Under the pieces are notes generated by a model. That model saw only the letters and a list, made by a program, of their open reading frames with translations. It ran no database searches and had not been told where the DNA came from. A stretch of DNA of 64,000 bases from Klebsiella pneumoniae. GTDB lineage: Bacteria; Pseudomonadota; Gammaproteobacteria; Pseudomonadales; Pseudohongiellaceae. Shown here piece after piece: positions 35,743 through 43,130 of the stretch (its first letter is position 1; each line of letters opens with the position of its first letter). The stretch spans positions 1 through 64,000 of the forward strand of contig CAMDML010000004.1 of assembly GCA_945902215.1 (NCBI GenBank), given 5' to 3'. The position numbers and the translations under genes are program-made.

Positions 35743-36984
35743 TCAGCGGAATAGCGCGGGGTCGATCGAGTCTGCCATCTGTTTGTACCCGGCATCGCCC
35801 GGGTGCAGCTTGTCTCCCGAGTCGTATTCGGCCTTTATGACACGTGGATTGCTGTCGTCGCGGATGGCTGCTTCGAAATCAATCACGCCATCGAACTCAC
35901 CGCTGCTGCGAATCCATGCATTCACTTCGATGCGCGCTGTATCCTTCGCCGGCGTGTAGTAACCGGCAAAGGCGCCTTCGAACGGTGTCAGTGTTGCGCC
36001 AAATATCTTTACACCATGCGTATGCGCACGCGCGATCAGTTGGCGGTAGCCAGCAATAAGACTTGCGGCACTGGTATCTGCTGGGGGCGGACCTGCCGTA
36101 CCCGGAAACGCGAAGCCGCCGGTACCGATGTCGTTGATGCCTTCGAGCAGAACAATGTGGGTGAGTCCGGGCGTGGACAATACATCGCGGTCAAAGCGCG
36201 TCAGAGCACTTGTTCCTGCGCCATCGCGCAGCACCTGGTTGCCGGAGATGCCGTGGTTGACGACAGCAATTTTGCGGCCTTCTGCGCCAGTAGCAACGCG
36301 CTCGGCGAAATGATCCGGCCAACTGTTGTAGGAATGCGGTGTGGATGCAGTGCCATCGGTAATCGAATCGCCGAGAGTAACCAGTACGGCGACATCTTCC
36401 GTGGTACTGACATAGACACCCGTCAGATACATATGGTTCGTGGTGAATTCAGCGCCATCCAGATCGGTTCTTTGCGTGAAATCGCCGGCGGTTGAGACAT
36501 AAGCGCTGCGGCCCATGTGCATGGTAGACGGTGCTGTTTCCTCGGGCAGATAAATACTGATCGCGAGTTCAGCCAGATCCTCGACTGCGAGATCGATCGG
36601 GTCGCTGAGCGCCGGCGCACCGGCGGGAATGGTGATCGATGCTTCACCGCCAAAAGTCAGCGCGCGCAAGGAAGCGCGGTCGACATCGGATCCTCTTTCA
36701 GCCAGCGCCAATGTTGCAGCGCCGATTACCAGTGGTGTAGTGCCGAGTTCGTTCGAGAAACGAACTCGCAGTTGGTCGCCGCCAACGCTGATACGCAGCT
36801 TTTGGCGCAAGGTCTGGTTGACGAACGGTGTTGGCGCAGACGTCGGACCAAAGGCCTGAAAGCCGAAGGGGCTCGCACCCCAAGTGGCGATCCAGTGCTG
36901 CTCGTTCTCGGCTGCGCTTGCATCCAGTGCCAGCAAAGCGAACATGAGTGTGAGAAATGTAGTGTAGTGCTTGAACAGTTTCAT
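35743..36984 (-). CDS. Secreted SGNH/GDSL hydrolase
   Basis: A 413-residue exported esterase or lipase-like protein with a Sec signal (about 24 residues). An N-terminal beta domain (about 30-190) is followed by an SGNH hydrolase domain: block I GDSITDG with the nucleophile Ser, the Asn in HGISGNQV, block III GINDIG, and block V HPGDAGY with the catalytic Asp and His. It resembles SGNH hydrolases that deacylate carbohydrates or cleave small esters. Palindromic GGGGTCAGA repeats lie just upstream of its start. Confidence 0.9.
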   Translation of the reverse strand: MKLFKHYTTFLTLMFALLALDASAAENEQHWIATWGASPFGFQAFGPTSAPTPFVNQTLRQKLRISVGGDQLRVRFSNELGTTPLVIGAATLALAERGSDVDRASLRALTFGGEASITIPAGAPALSDPIDLAVEDLAELAISIYLPEETAPSTMHMGRSAYVSTAGDFTQRTDLDGAEFTTNHMYLTGVYVSTTEDVAVLVTLGDSITDGTASTPHSYNSWPDHFAERVATGAEGRKIAVVNHGISGNQVLRDGAGTSALTRFDRDVLSTPGLTHIVLLEGINDIGTGGFAFPGTAGPPPADTSAASLIAGYRQLIARAHTHGVKIFGATLTPFEGAFAGYYTPAKDTARIEVNAWIRSSGEFDGVIDFEAAIRDDSNPRVIKAEYDSGDKLHPGDAGYKQMADSIDPALFR

Positions 36985-37001
36985 GACGCGATCCTCTTCA
37001 A

Positions 37002-37078
37002 ATCAAAGGGGTCAGAGCAAGTTGATCAATCAAAGGGGTCAGAGCAAGTTGATCTGCGATCAACTTGGTCTGACCCCG
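37002..37078. repeat. GGGGTCAGA repeat: two direct copies and one inverted
   Basis: Two direct copies of ATCAAAGGGGTCAGAGCAAGTTG (each described from AAAGGGG to AAGTTG) start near 37002 and 37028, followed by an inverted arm GATCAACTTGGTCTGACCCC (37059-37078). The arms share GGGGTCAGA with the 3597-3669 palindrome but continue with CAAGTTGATC, so they are a variant subfamily. It lies between the SGNH hydrolase start and the MFS gene stop on the same strand. Confidence 0.75.
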
Positions 37079-37081
37079 GTT

Positions 37082-38755
37082 TTATTCAACATCGGGTGCG
37101 CCGCGGGTTTCCCGCAGAAAGAAGGTTCCAATAACAACAGTCATCAGCGCAATGCCAATCGGATACCACAGCCCGTAATAGATGTCGCCGGTGTAGGCCA
37201 CGAGCGCAAACGACACGGTGGGCAGGAAGCCACCGAACCAGCCGTTGCCGATGTGGTAGGGCAGCGACATCGAGGTGTAGCGAATGCGTGCCGGGAACAA
37301 TTCCACAAGCCACGCCGCAATCGGCCCGTACACCATCGTTACATAGATGACGAGAATGGTGAGAATCAGCAGCACCATGCCGTGGTTGATCCGGGCAGGA
37401 TCGGCACTGGCCGGATAGCCTGCCGTGTTCAGCGCGGCAGTTACTTCGCGGCCGAACGCAGCGCTGCGTTCGGCGAATTCGGCTGTGGGCAAGCCTGCCC
37501 CTTCGAATGAAGGAATCACCGTGGTGCCGATGCGCACAGAAGCAACAGCTCCCGGCGCGTCTTCATTCGCATACGGAATTCCGGCACGTGCGAGCTGACC
37601 TTTGGCAATGTCGCAGGATGCGCTGAACACGGTTCTGCCAACAGGGTCGAACTGGAATTTGCAGGCATCCGCATCGGCGACAACCACAACCGGACTCTCG
37701 TTCTGCGCCGCTTCAATGGCCGGGTTCGCGTAGGAGGTCAATGCATTGAACAGCGGGAAATAGGTGAGTGCGGCGATCAGGCAACCGGTCAGCACTACCG
37801 GTTTGCGGCCAACCTTGTCCGACAGCGCACCGAACACGATGAAGAACGGCGTACCCAGAATCAGCGCACCTGCGATCAGCAGATTGGCGGTGAAGGCATC
37901 GACCTTCAGCATCTGGGTCAGGAAGAACAGTGCGTAGAACTGCCCGCAATACCACACCACTGCTTGCCCGGCAGTGCCGCCAAACAGGGCAAGAATCACT
38001 ATTTTCAGATTGGGCCAGCGTGCGAAGGATTCGGTGAGTGGTGATTTGGAGGTGCGGCCTTCCGCTTTCATTTCCAGAAAAACCGGGGACTCGCTCAATT
38101 GCATGCGGATATAAACCGACACACCCAGCAGCAGTATCGACAGCAGGAACGGAATCCGCCAGCCCCACACATCGAACTCGGCACCGAGCAGGCTTCTGCA
38201 GGCAAGTATCACCAGCAGGGACAAAAACAAGCCGAGTGTTGCCGTGGTCTGAATCCAACTTGTGTACAGCCCGCGCTTGCCGGGTGGCGCGTGCTCTGCC
38301 ACATACGTTGCAGCGCCGCCGTATTCACCACCGAGTGCGAGCCCTTGCAAAAGTCGCAGTGCCACCAAAATGATGGGTGCCGCTACACCGATAGAAGCGT
38401 AAGACGGCAGCATACCAACCAGCGCCGTGGATACACCCATGATGACAATGGTGATCAGGAAGGTATGTTTGCGCCCGATCATGTCGCCCAGCCGCCCGAA
38501 AATCAGCGCGCCGAAGGGCCGCACCGCAAAGCCTGCTGCGAAGGCGAGCAGCGCAAAAATAAACGCGGTGGTTTCGTTGACGCCTGCGAAGAACTGGCGA
38601 CTGATGATGGCGGCGAGTGAGCCGTAGAGATAAAAGTCGTACCACTCAAACACAGTACCGAGCGATGAAGCAAAAATGACACGGCGGTGGGCTTTGTCGA
38701 TCACGCGGAGCGGCTCCTTATCTCGGACTCTAGCCGGGGGCTCTTGTTGGGACAT
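37082..38755 (-). CDS. MFS transporter, MHS (ProP/KgtP-like) family
   Basis: A 557-residue inner-membrane symporter with twelve predicted helices. Family marks are FASSLGTVFEWYDFYLYGSLA near the N-terminus, RPFGALIFGRLGDMIGRKHTF and LQGLALGGEYGGAATYVAEHAP. Such transporters import organic acids, betaine or aromatic acids with protons. An insert of about 110 soluble residues between helices 8 and 9 (ADADACKFQFDPVG with paired Cys) is longer than usual. Start at 38755 gives MSQQEPP; the longer frame has no support. Substrate unknown. Confidence 0.9.
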   Translation of the reverse strand: MSQQEPPARVRDKEPLRVIDKAHRRVIFASSLGTVFEWYDFYLYGSLAAIISRQFFAGVNETTAFIFALLAFAAGFAVRPFGALIFGRLGDMIGRKHTFLITIVIMGVSTALVGMLPSYASIGVAAPIILVALRLLQGLALGGEYGGAATYVAEHAPPGKRGLYTSWIQTTATLGLFLSLLVILACRSLLGAEFDVWGWRIPFLLSILLLGVSVYIRMQLSESPVFLEMKAEGRTSKSPLTESFARWPNLKIVILALFGGTAGQAVVWYCGQFYALFFLTQMLKVDAFTANLLIAGALILGTPFFIVFGALSDKVGRKPVVLTGCLIAALTYFPLFNALTSYANPAIEAAQNESPVVVVADADACKFQFDPVGRTVFSASCDIAKGQLARAGIPYANEDAPGAVASVRIGTTVIPSFEGAGLPTAEFAERSAAFGREVTAALNTAGYPASADPARINHGMVLLILTILVIYVTMVYGPIAAWLVELFPARIRYTSMSLPYHIGNGWFGGFLPTVSFALVAYTGDIYYGLWYPIGIALMTVVIGTFFLRETRGAPDVE

Positions 38756-38850
38756 GCAGGATAAACAGCCCGATAGATCACGTCCAGCTGGATGCAACAC
38801 TATTGTGGAAGCCAGCTGTGGAAACCAGCGCCGGCGAATATTTCAACTGC

Positions 38851-41007
38851 TTAGAACTGCCACTCGACCCCGGCCTGCCAGGTACGCTGCATGCCGGGGA
38901 TCAGGCCGCGGCTCATGTCGACCACGAACAACTTGTCAGTGAGATTCTTGCCGGCCAGGAATACAGTCCAGGCGGAGGCGGGAGCGCGGTAATTCACACT
39001 CAGGTTGTAGACCGTGTACTGCGGGATCAGGCCGCGCTGTCCGTTGGCTGCAACTGCGCGACTGTTAAGGTCGTCGCTGTACATCTCAGCCACGTGCACC
39101 AGTTCGACTTGCGCACGCAGTCCCTTATGCAGCGCGACCCCAACGGTCAGCGCCAGCGTATGCTCAGGCGTGTACGGTAGACGGTTGCCGTGCACGCTGA
39201 CACCAGGCGTCACGGATGATGTGCGCACACCGGTATATTCGGCGTCGTTCACCCATGTCCATGACAGGTTCACGAAGGGATTGAATACGTTTGCGCTGAA
39301 ATCACGGTCAAGTTCCCACGATGCCATCAGTTCGACGCCACCGTGCAGGGTTTCGCCCGCTGAAGTCAGCGTAGCGCCAGTGCCGCCGGCAATGCTGGCT
39401 GGCACGATCTGGTTGGCAAAATCCATCCTGAACAAAGCGGCTTCGACACTCAGGTTACGATCGTTGGCGTAGCGAATACCGATTTCGCTGTTCAGGCTCT
39501 GCTCTGAATCGAGATCAATGCTGGTACCGTTGGAGTTGCTGATGACGTCTTCCACGCGCGGCGGACTGAAGCCTTCATGTATGCCGGCAAACAGCACGGC
39601 ACCCGATACGAGCTGGAGGGTAGCGCCGAGTCCTGCCAACGTTTCCGTCACATTGGAGGAGCCCGCTGCATTGTTCAGGTTGTTGCTGCGACTGTAGTCG
39701 ATGTCTTCATGACGCACGCCGGGCGTCACGGTGACAGCGCCGAACGTGAAACTGTTTTCGATGAACCACGACAGCACTTCAACGTCGCGCTCGTTGTTTT
39801 CGCGCACACCGCCGTTGATGCTGGTGCCTGGTTTGCGCCCTGTTGCCGTGTCGGTGTTGATTTGCAGGCGGTCCTGCTCTTCTTCTTGAAACCGCAGTCC
39901 GAGTTTGAACTCGCCAAGGCGATGACCGACTGCCAGACGTGGCTCAAATCCAAACACTTCATAATCGCGCAGACGGCCTTCGGTGCCACAGTTGGTCAGC
40001 AGATTTGTCATGCTGGCGCAGGCGGGATCGCTACTGTCGCTAGGCCGCTGTGCCGAGTTGCTGGACTGGCGCCACCAGTCGCGATGGAACTCGCTGTGAT
40101 AGAGCGCCGTGTCGAGTTGTACCAGCTCTGCCAGCGCCCAATGGTGCACCAGCGAAAGGCCAGTGCGTTCGGCTTGGAACTTGTCATTGACGAAGGGATT
40201 CGCGCGCGGATTCGCTGCGTATTCGGCTGCGGTCAAACCGGAGTAGGGCACGTCGGAGTCTTCCTGGTAGTGCGAGACCTTGAAGGTTAGTGCTTGCTGC
40301 GCGCCGAGTTGCTGCACCACTTTCAGGTTGTAGTCTTGCACCTCGAAATCCATGTGTGCACGCGCGCCCTCGGCTTGCTTGTGTACGAACTGCAACAGCA
40401 CGCCGGTTTCGGCACCGTCAGCGCCAAAGGTATTGCCGACTTCACCATAGACTTGGGCGTAACCGTCGGTACCGGTGGCAGCACGCAGTTTGGCGGACAG
40501 CTCCGGTGTCGGATTCGGGGTCAAGTAATTGACCACGCCGCCTACCGTATGGGGCCCGAAGCCAATCTGCGCCGAGCCTTTCAACACTTCCAGACTGCTG
40601 AAGCGTTCGATGGTCGGATGGTAGTAGCTGGCGTTGTCGCCATAGGGACTGTAGGCCAACGGCAGGCCGTCTTCGAGCAGCAGCACTTTGGTTGAGCGCG
40701 TCGGGTTCAAACCGCGGATGCCGATGTTCGGGCGCAAACCGAAGCCTTCTTCCTCGCGCGCGAATACGCCCGGCACGCGCCGTAGCACTTCGTTAATGTT
40801 GAAAGCGCGGGCGTTCTGGATATCGGCAGCCTTGACTACGCTGGCCGCCCCGCCAATGCGGGCCTGTTGCTGCGCATTACCGACCACGACAATTGTGGGG
40901 ATTGCGTCATCTTTGGGCTGTGCCGCGACTAGACCTGTATAGGGGCTTGCCAAGGCGACGAGCAGTGCTTGGGGGAGCGTGCGTAGCAGGCAGCGGGTGG
41001 GAAGCAT
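38851..41007 (-). CDS. TonB-dependent receptor, FecA-like
   Basis: A 718-residue outer-membrane receptor for ferric complexes, with a Sec signal, a TonB-box-like segment (TIVVVGNA), a plug domain and a 22-strand barrel. Plug sequence NIGIRGLNPTRSTKVLLLEDGLPLAYSPYGD is close to FecA-type receptors (described by GIRGLNP and LLLEDG). It ends with the aromatic QF expected for an outer-membrane barrel. The start at 41007 has GAGG upstream. A Fur box lies in its promoter, so iron represses it. No sigma/anti-sigma pair is nearby. Confidence 0.92.
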   Translation of the reverse strand: MLPTRCLLRTLPQALLVALASPYTGLVAAQPKDDAIPTIVVVGNAQQQARIGGAASVVKAADIQNARAFNINEVLRRVPGVFAREEEGFGLRPNIGIRGLNPTRSTKVLLLEDGLPLAYSPYGDNASYYHPTIERFSSLEVLKGSAQIGFGPHTVGGVVNYLTPNPTPELSAKLRAATGTDGYAQVYGEVGNTFGADGAETGVLLQFVHKQAEGARAHMDFEVQDYNLKVVQQLGAQQALTFKVSHYQEDSDVPYSGLTAAEYAANPRANPFVNDKFQAERTGLSLVHHWALAELVQLDTALYHSEFHRDWWRQSSNSAQRPSDSSDPACASMTNLLTNCGTEGRLRDYEVFGFEPRLAVGHRLGEFKLGLRFQEEEQDRLQINTDTATGRKPGTSINGGVRENNERDVEVLSWFIENSFTFGAVTVTPGVRHEDIDYSRSNNLNNAAGSSNVTETLAGLGATLQLVSGAVLFAGIHEGFSPPRVEDVISNSNGTSIDLDSEQSLNSEIGIRYANDRNLSVEAALFRMDFANQIVPASIAGGTGATLTSAGETLHGGVELMASWELDRDFSANVFNPFVNLSWTWVNDAEYTGVRTSSVTPGVSVHGNRLPYTPEHTLALTVGVALHKGLRAQVELVHVAEMYSDDLNSRAVAANGQRGLIPQYTVYNLSVNYRAPASAWTVFLAGKNLTDKLFVVDMSRGLIPGMQRTWQAGVEWQF

Positions 41008-41081
41008 GCGGATAGCCTCATTAATATAATGCACTGTGAGTAGCAGGGCTCTAATGGCCAAGTCTAGATGATAATCTATAT

Positions 41082-41100
41082 CTAAATGATATTCATTATC
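41082..41100 (-). promoter_or_regulatory. Fur box upstream of TonB receptor
   Basis: CTAAATGATATTCATTATC matches 15 of 19 Fur consensus positions, and an additional GATGATAATCTATATC half-site lies at 41068-41083. On the minus strand a TTGACG lies upstream, so the Fur site would cover the -10 region of the receptor promoter. Confidence 0.8.
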
Positions 41101-41291
41101 ATTTAAAAGGAAAAAGGGATAGCCCGTCAAGAGTAAAAGGCAGGGTGATTGAGGCAGGTTCGGGCTACCAGGGGCGGAAGAGGTGGTGGCACAGTGGGTC
41201 GGTGGCTTTGTTTGGAAAATTTTGGCCCGTCCCGATTTTTCATGCTAGTTTGAACGCCATGTTCAACTGAGAAGGTAAAGGGGGTGATCCA

Positions 41292-41354
41292 ATGTCTAGT
41301 GATAAATGTGTGGTTGCAACGGCTTTTGGTTCTGTTCGCGAGGTGCTGGGCTAA
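41292..41354 (+). CDS. Possible 20-residue peptide with CFI-box-like core
   Basis: A 20-codon ORF with a near-ideal ribosome binding site (GGGGGTGAT at 41280-41288, seven bases from the G-run to ATG). The peptide core KCVVATAFGS followed by REVL resembles the KCFIATAAYGS...EV motif found near the C-terminus of many bacterial exported proteins. An inverted repeat TTGAAC/GTTCAA (41250-41266) lies upstream, and a hairpin and a strong terminator follow. It is the only plausible gene in the 41008-41473 gap on the plus strand. The remainder of the gap (41101-41249) shows nothing I can support; the 78-codon minus-strand frame 41127-41363 looks spurious. Confidence 0.4.
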   Translation: MSSDKCVVATAFGSVREVLG

Positions 41355-41376
41355 CATCAGCACTGATGACTGAACC

Positions 41377-41417
41377 CTGTCTACACAGAAGTAAGTCAGA
41401 AGTATGTCAGTAGACAG
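41377..41417 (+). ncRNA. Structured 3' region of short transcript
   Basis: CTGTCTAC (41377-41384) pairs perfectly with GTAGACAG (41410-41417). The loop holds two direct AGAAGTA-AGTCA-like copies. A smaller hairpin CATCAG/CTGATG lies at 41355-41368. With the terminator at 41444-41470 this suggests a discrete RNA of about 200 bases from near 41260, carrying the 20-codon ORF. Whether the RNA or the peptide is functional cannot be told. Confidence 0.4.
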
Positions 41418-41443
41418 TTCTGTTGGAACTGCCGATCACGAAA

Positions 41444-41470
41444 GGGGGCCAAAGAGGCCCCCTTTTTTTT
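41444..41470 (+). terminator. Strong intrinsic terminator, possibly bidirectional
   Basis: GGGGGCC (41444-41450), loop AAAGA, GGCCCCC (41456-41462), then eight T. It ends the short plus-strand unit. On the minus strand the same stem lies four bases beyond the Na/Pi cotransporter stop, followed by only three T, so it could terminate that gene less efficiently. Confidence 0.88.
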
Positions 41471-41473
41471 GTT

Positions 41474-43096
41474 TCAGAATTGCGGGGTGTGTCGCAACCA
41501 GGCGCTTACAGTGATCACGCGCTGGGTGGCCTTCACCAGTTGCCGGCAGGCGCGCTTGGCCTGGTTGATGTACTGCAATAATACGTCCACGCCTTCCATG
41601 TCCAACTCACCACGCGCTGCGCTGCGCAATATCTCATCTTTCAGCTTGCGGTAAAAAATTTCCACTTCGTCATAGGATTGCATACCCGGTTTCAGCGTTG
41701 CTGAATTGCCAAGATCCTGAGCTGCCAGATGACGATGGACGCAAGCGAGGAATTCCTCAAGCGCAGACAGCACTTCTTTATGCAGGTTCTGGCGTGCGCT
41801 GCTGTTCATCAGCGCGATGTCTTCAACAATGTCGATAGCAAGCAGAAATTGCTGGGTGGATTCCATCAGGTTGGCCAGCGTGGCTGACAACACCGGCGTC
41901 AGTTCGGTGCGGCTGAGCTCCACGGTGAATTTGCCTACCTCGTCAGCGAGTTTGCGCACGATGCGGTGCTCTTCGAAGGTCTGCGGATGTTCCTGATGAA
42001 AATGCAGACTGATCTCGATAGCCTTGAGCGTGTGGTGATTGATACGTGAAACTTCCCGCACCACGGCATCCGTTGCCAGATACGGCAGGCTCAACAAGGA
42101 CTTGTCCAGATGCTGAGGGTTGGCTGCAAGCTCTTCCGGCGTTGAGAAACGGCGTTGCAATTCCCTCACCAAACGCGGGGTGAAAGGCCACATCATGGCC
42201 ACACCAAAGAAATTCAAGACTGTTTGGAAGATCGCAATGGTCACTACCGGCGTGGCCGCCAGTCCGAGCAGTCTTTCCACGCCGTGCGTAAGTGAAAGCA
42301 GGGGGCCGAGAATGAAAATGCCGACAAGGGCTGATGCCACATTGAAGATGACATGGCTATAAGCCACCCGTTTCGCGTTGGGCGTCGCCCCGATCACTGA
42401 CAGCAAGCCGGTCGTCGTGGTGCCGATGTTGGCGCCGATCACGATTGCGGCCGCAGTCTCGATCGGCACGAACCCGCCTGCCGCTGCGCTCAGCGTGATG
42501 ACCAGTGCGGCTGTCGATGATTGCATCAACGTGGCCAGCACGACGCCAATCAGTACGTAGAGCAACAGCCAGGGCAGACTGGAATGGTCCAGAGCCGGAA
42601 AATCGCCACTGATCACCGGATGCTCGAAAGCCCCTTTCAGGTAACTGATGCCGAGAAACATCAGACCGAAGCCCACCAGGGCGATGCCGGCATGTGTGCG
42701 CCGGGTATGGACGCCGGTGAATTTCAGCAGGGCGCCGAGTCCGATCAGCGGCAGGGCCAGCGCGGCGATATTGAACTGGAAGCCAATCAGCGCCACCACC
42801 CAGCCGATAATCGTCGAGCCGACATTGCTGCCGTAGATCACCCAGATCGCGCGCTCAAGGCTCAGCATGCCGGCGTTCGCAAAGCCGATGGTCGCAACCG
42901 TAACCGCGCCGGACGACTGCACGATGCCGGTCACGACAATGCCGGCCATGAAGCCGCGCAGACGGGTTCGGGTCCAGGTGCCGAGGATTTCGCGTAGCGC
43001 ATTGCCCGAGGCCAGCTTGAGGCCGTCGGTCATCAGCGCCATGCCGATGAGCAGCAGGCCGATGCCGCCGATGAGATTGCCGATTATTCCAGTCAT
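41474..43096 (-). CDS. Na+/phosphate cotransporter family protein with PhoU-like tail
   Basis: A 540-residue inner-membrane protein of the NptA/PhoU (Na/Pi-cotransporter II) family. The N-terminal part has about eight helices with the duplicated QSSGAVTVATIGFANAG and QSSTAALVITLSAAAGG motifs (QSS) that form the substrate site. The C-terminal 200 residues are helical and PhoU-like. It may take up phosphate with sodium, or export phosphate under excess. It lies far from the pst cluster. A terminator lies just past its stop. Confidence 0.9.
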   Translation of the reverse strand: MTGIIGNLIGGIGLLLIGMALMTDGLKLASGNALREILGTWTRTRLRGFMAGIVVTGIVQSSGAVTVATIGFANAGMLSLERAIWVIYGSNVGSTIIGWVVALIGFQFNIAALALPLIGLGALLKFTGVHTRRTHAGIALVGFGLMFLGISYLKGAFEHPVISGDFPALDHSSLPWLLLYVLIGVVLATLMQSSTAALVITLSAAAGGFVPIETAAAIVIGANIGTTTTGLLSVIGATPNAKRVAYSHVIFNVASALVGIFILGPLLSLTHGVERLLGLAATPVVTIAIFQTVLNFFGVAMMWPFTPRLVRELQRRFSTPEELAANPQHLDKSLLSLPYLATDAVVREVSRINHHTLKAIEISLHFHQEHPQTFEEHRIVRKLADEVGKFTVELSRTELTPVLSATLANLMESTQQFLLAIDIVEDIALMNSSARQNLHKEVLSALEEFLACVHRHLAAQDLGNSATLKPGMQSYDEVEIFYRKLKDEILRSAARGELDMEGVDVLLQYINQAKRACRQLVKATQRVITVSAWLRHTPQF

Positions 43097-43130
43097 ATTT
43101 TTATCGAATCAGGGTCTAGCAGGGAGTCGC

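Noticed and set aside
41127-41363. 78-codon minus-strand frame
   Set aside because: No ribosome binding site, overlaps the better-supported short plus-strand unit, no recognisable features.
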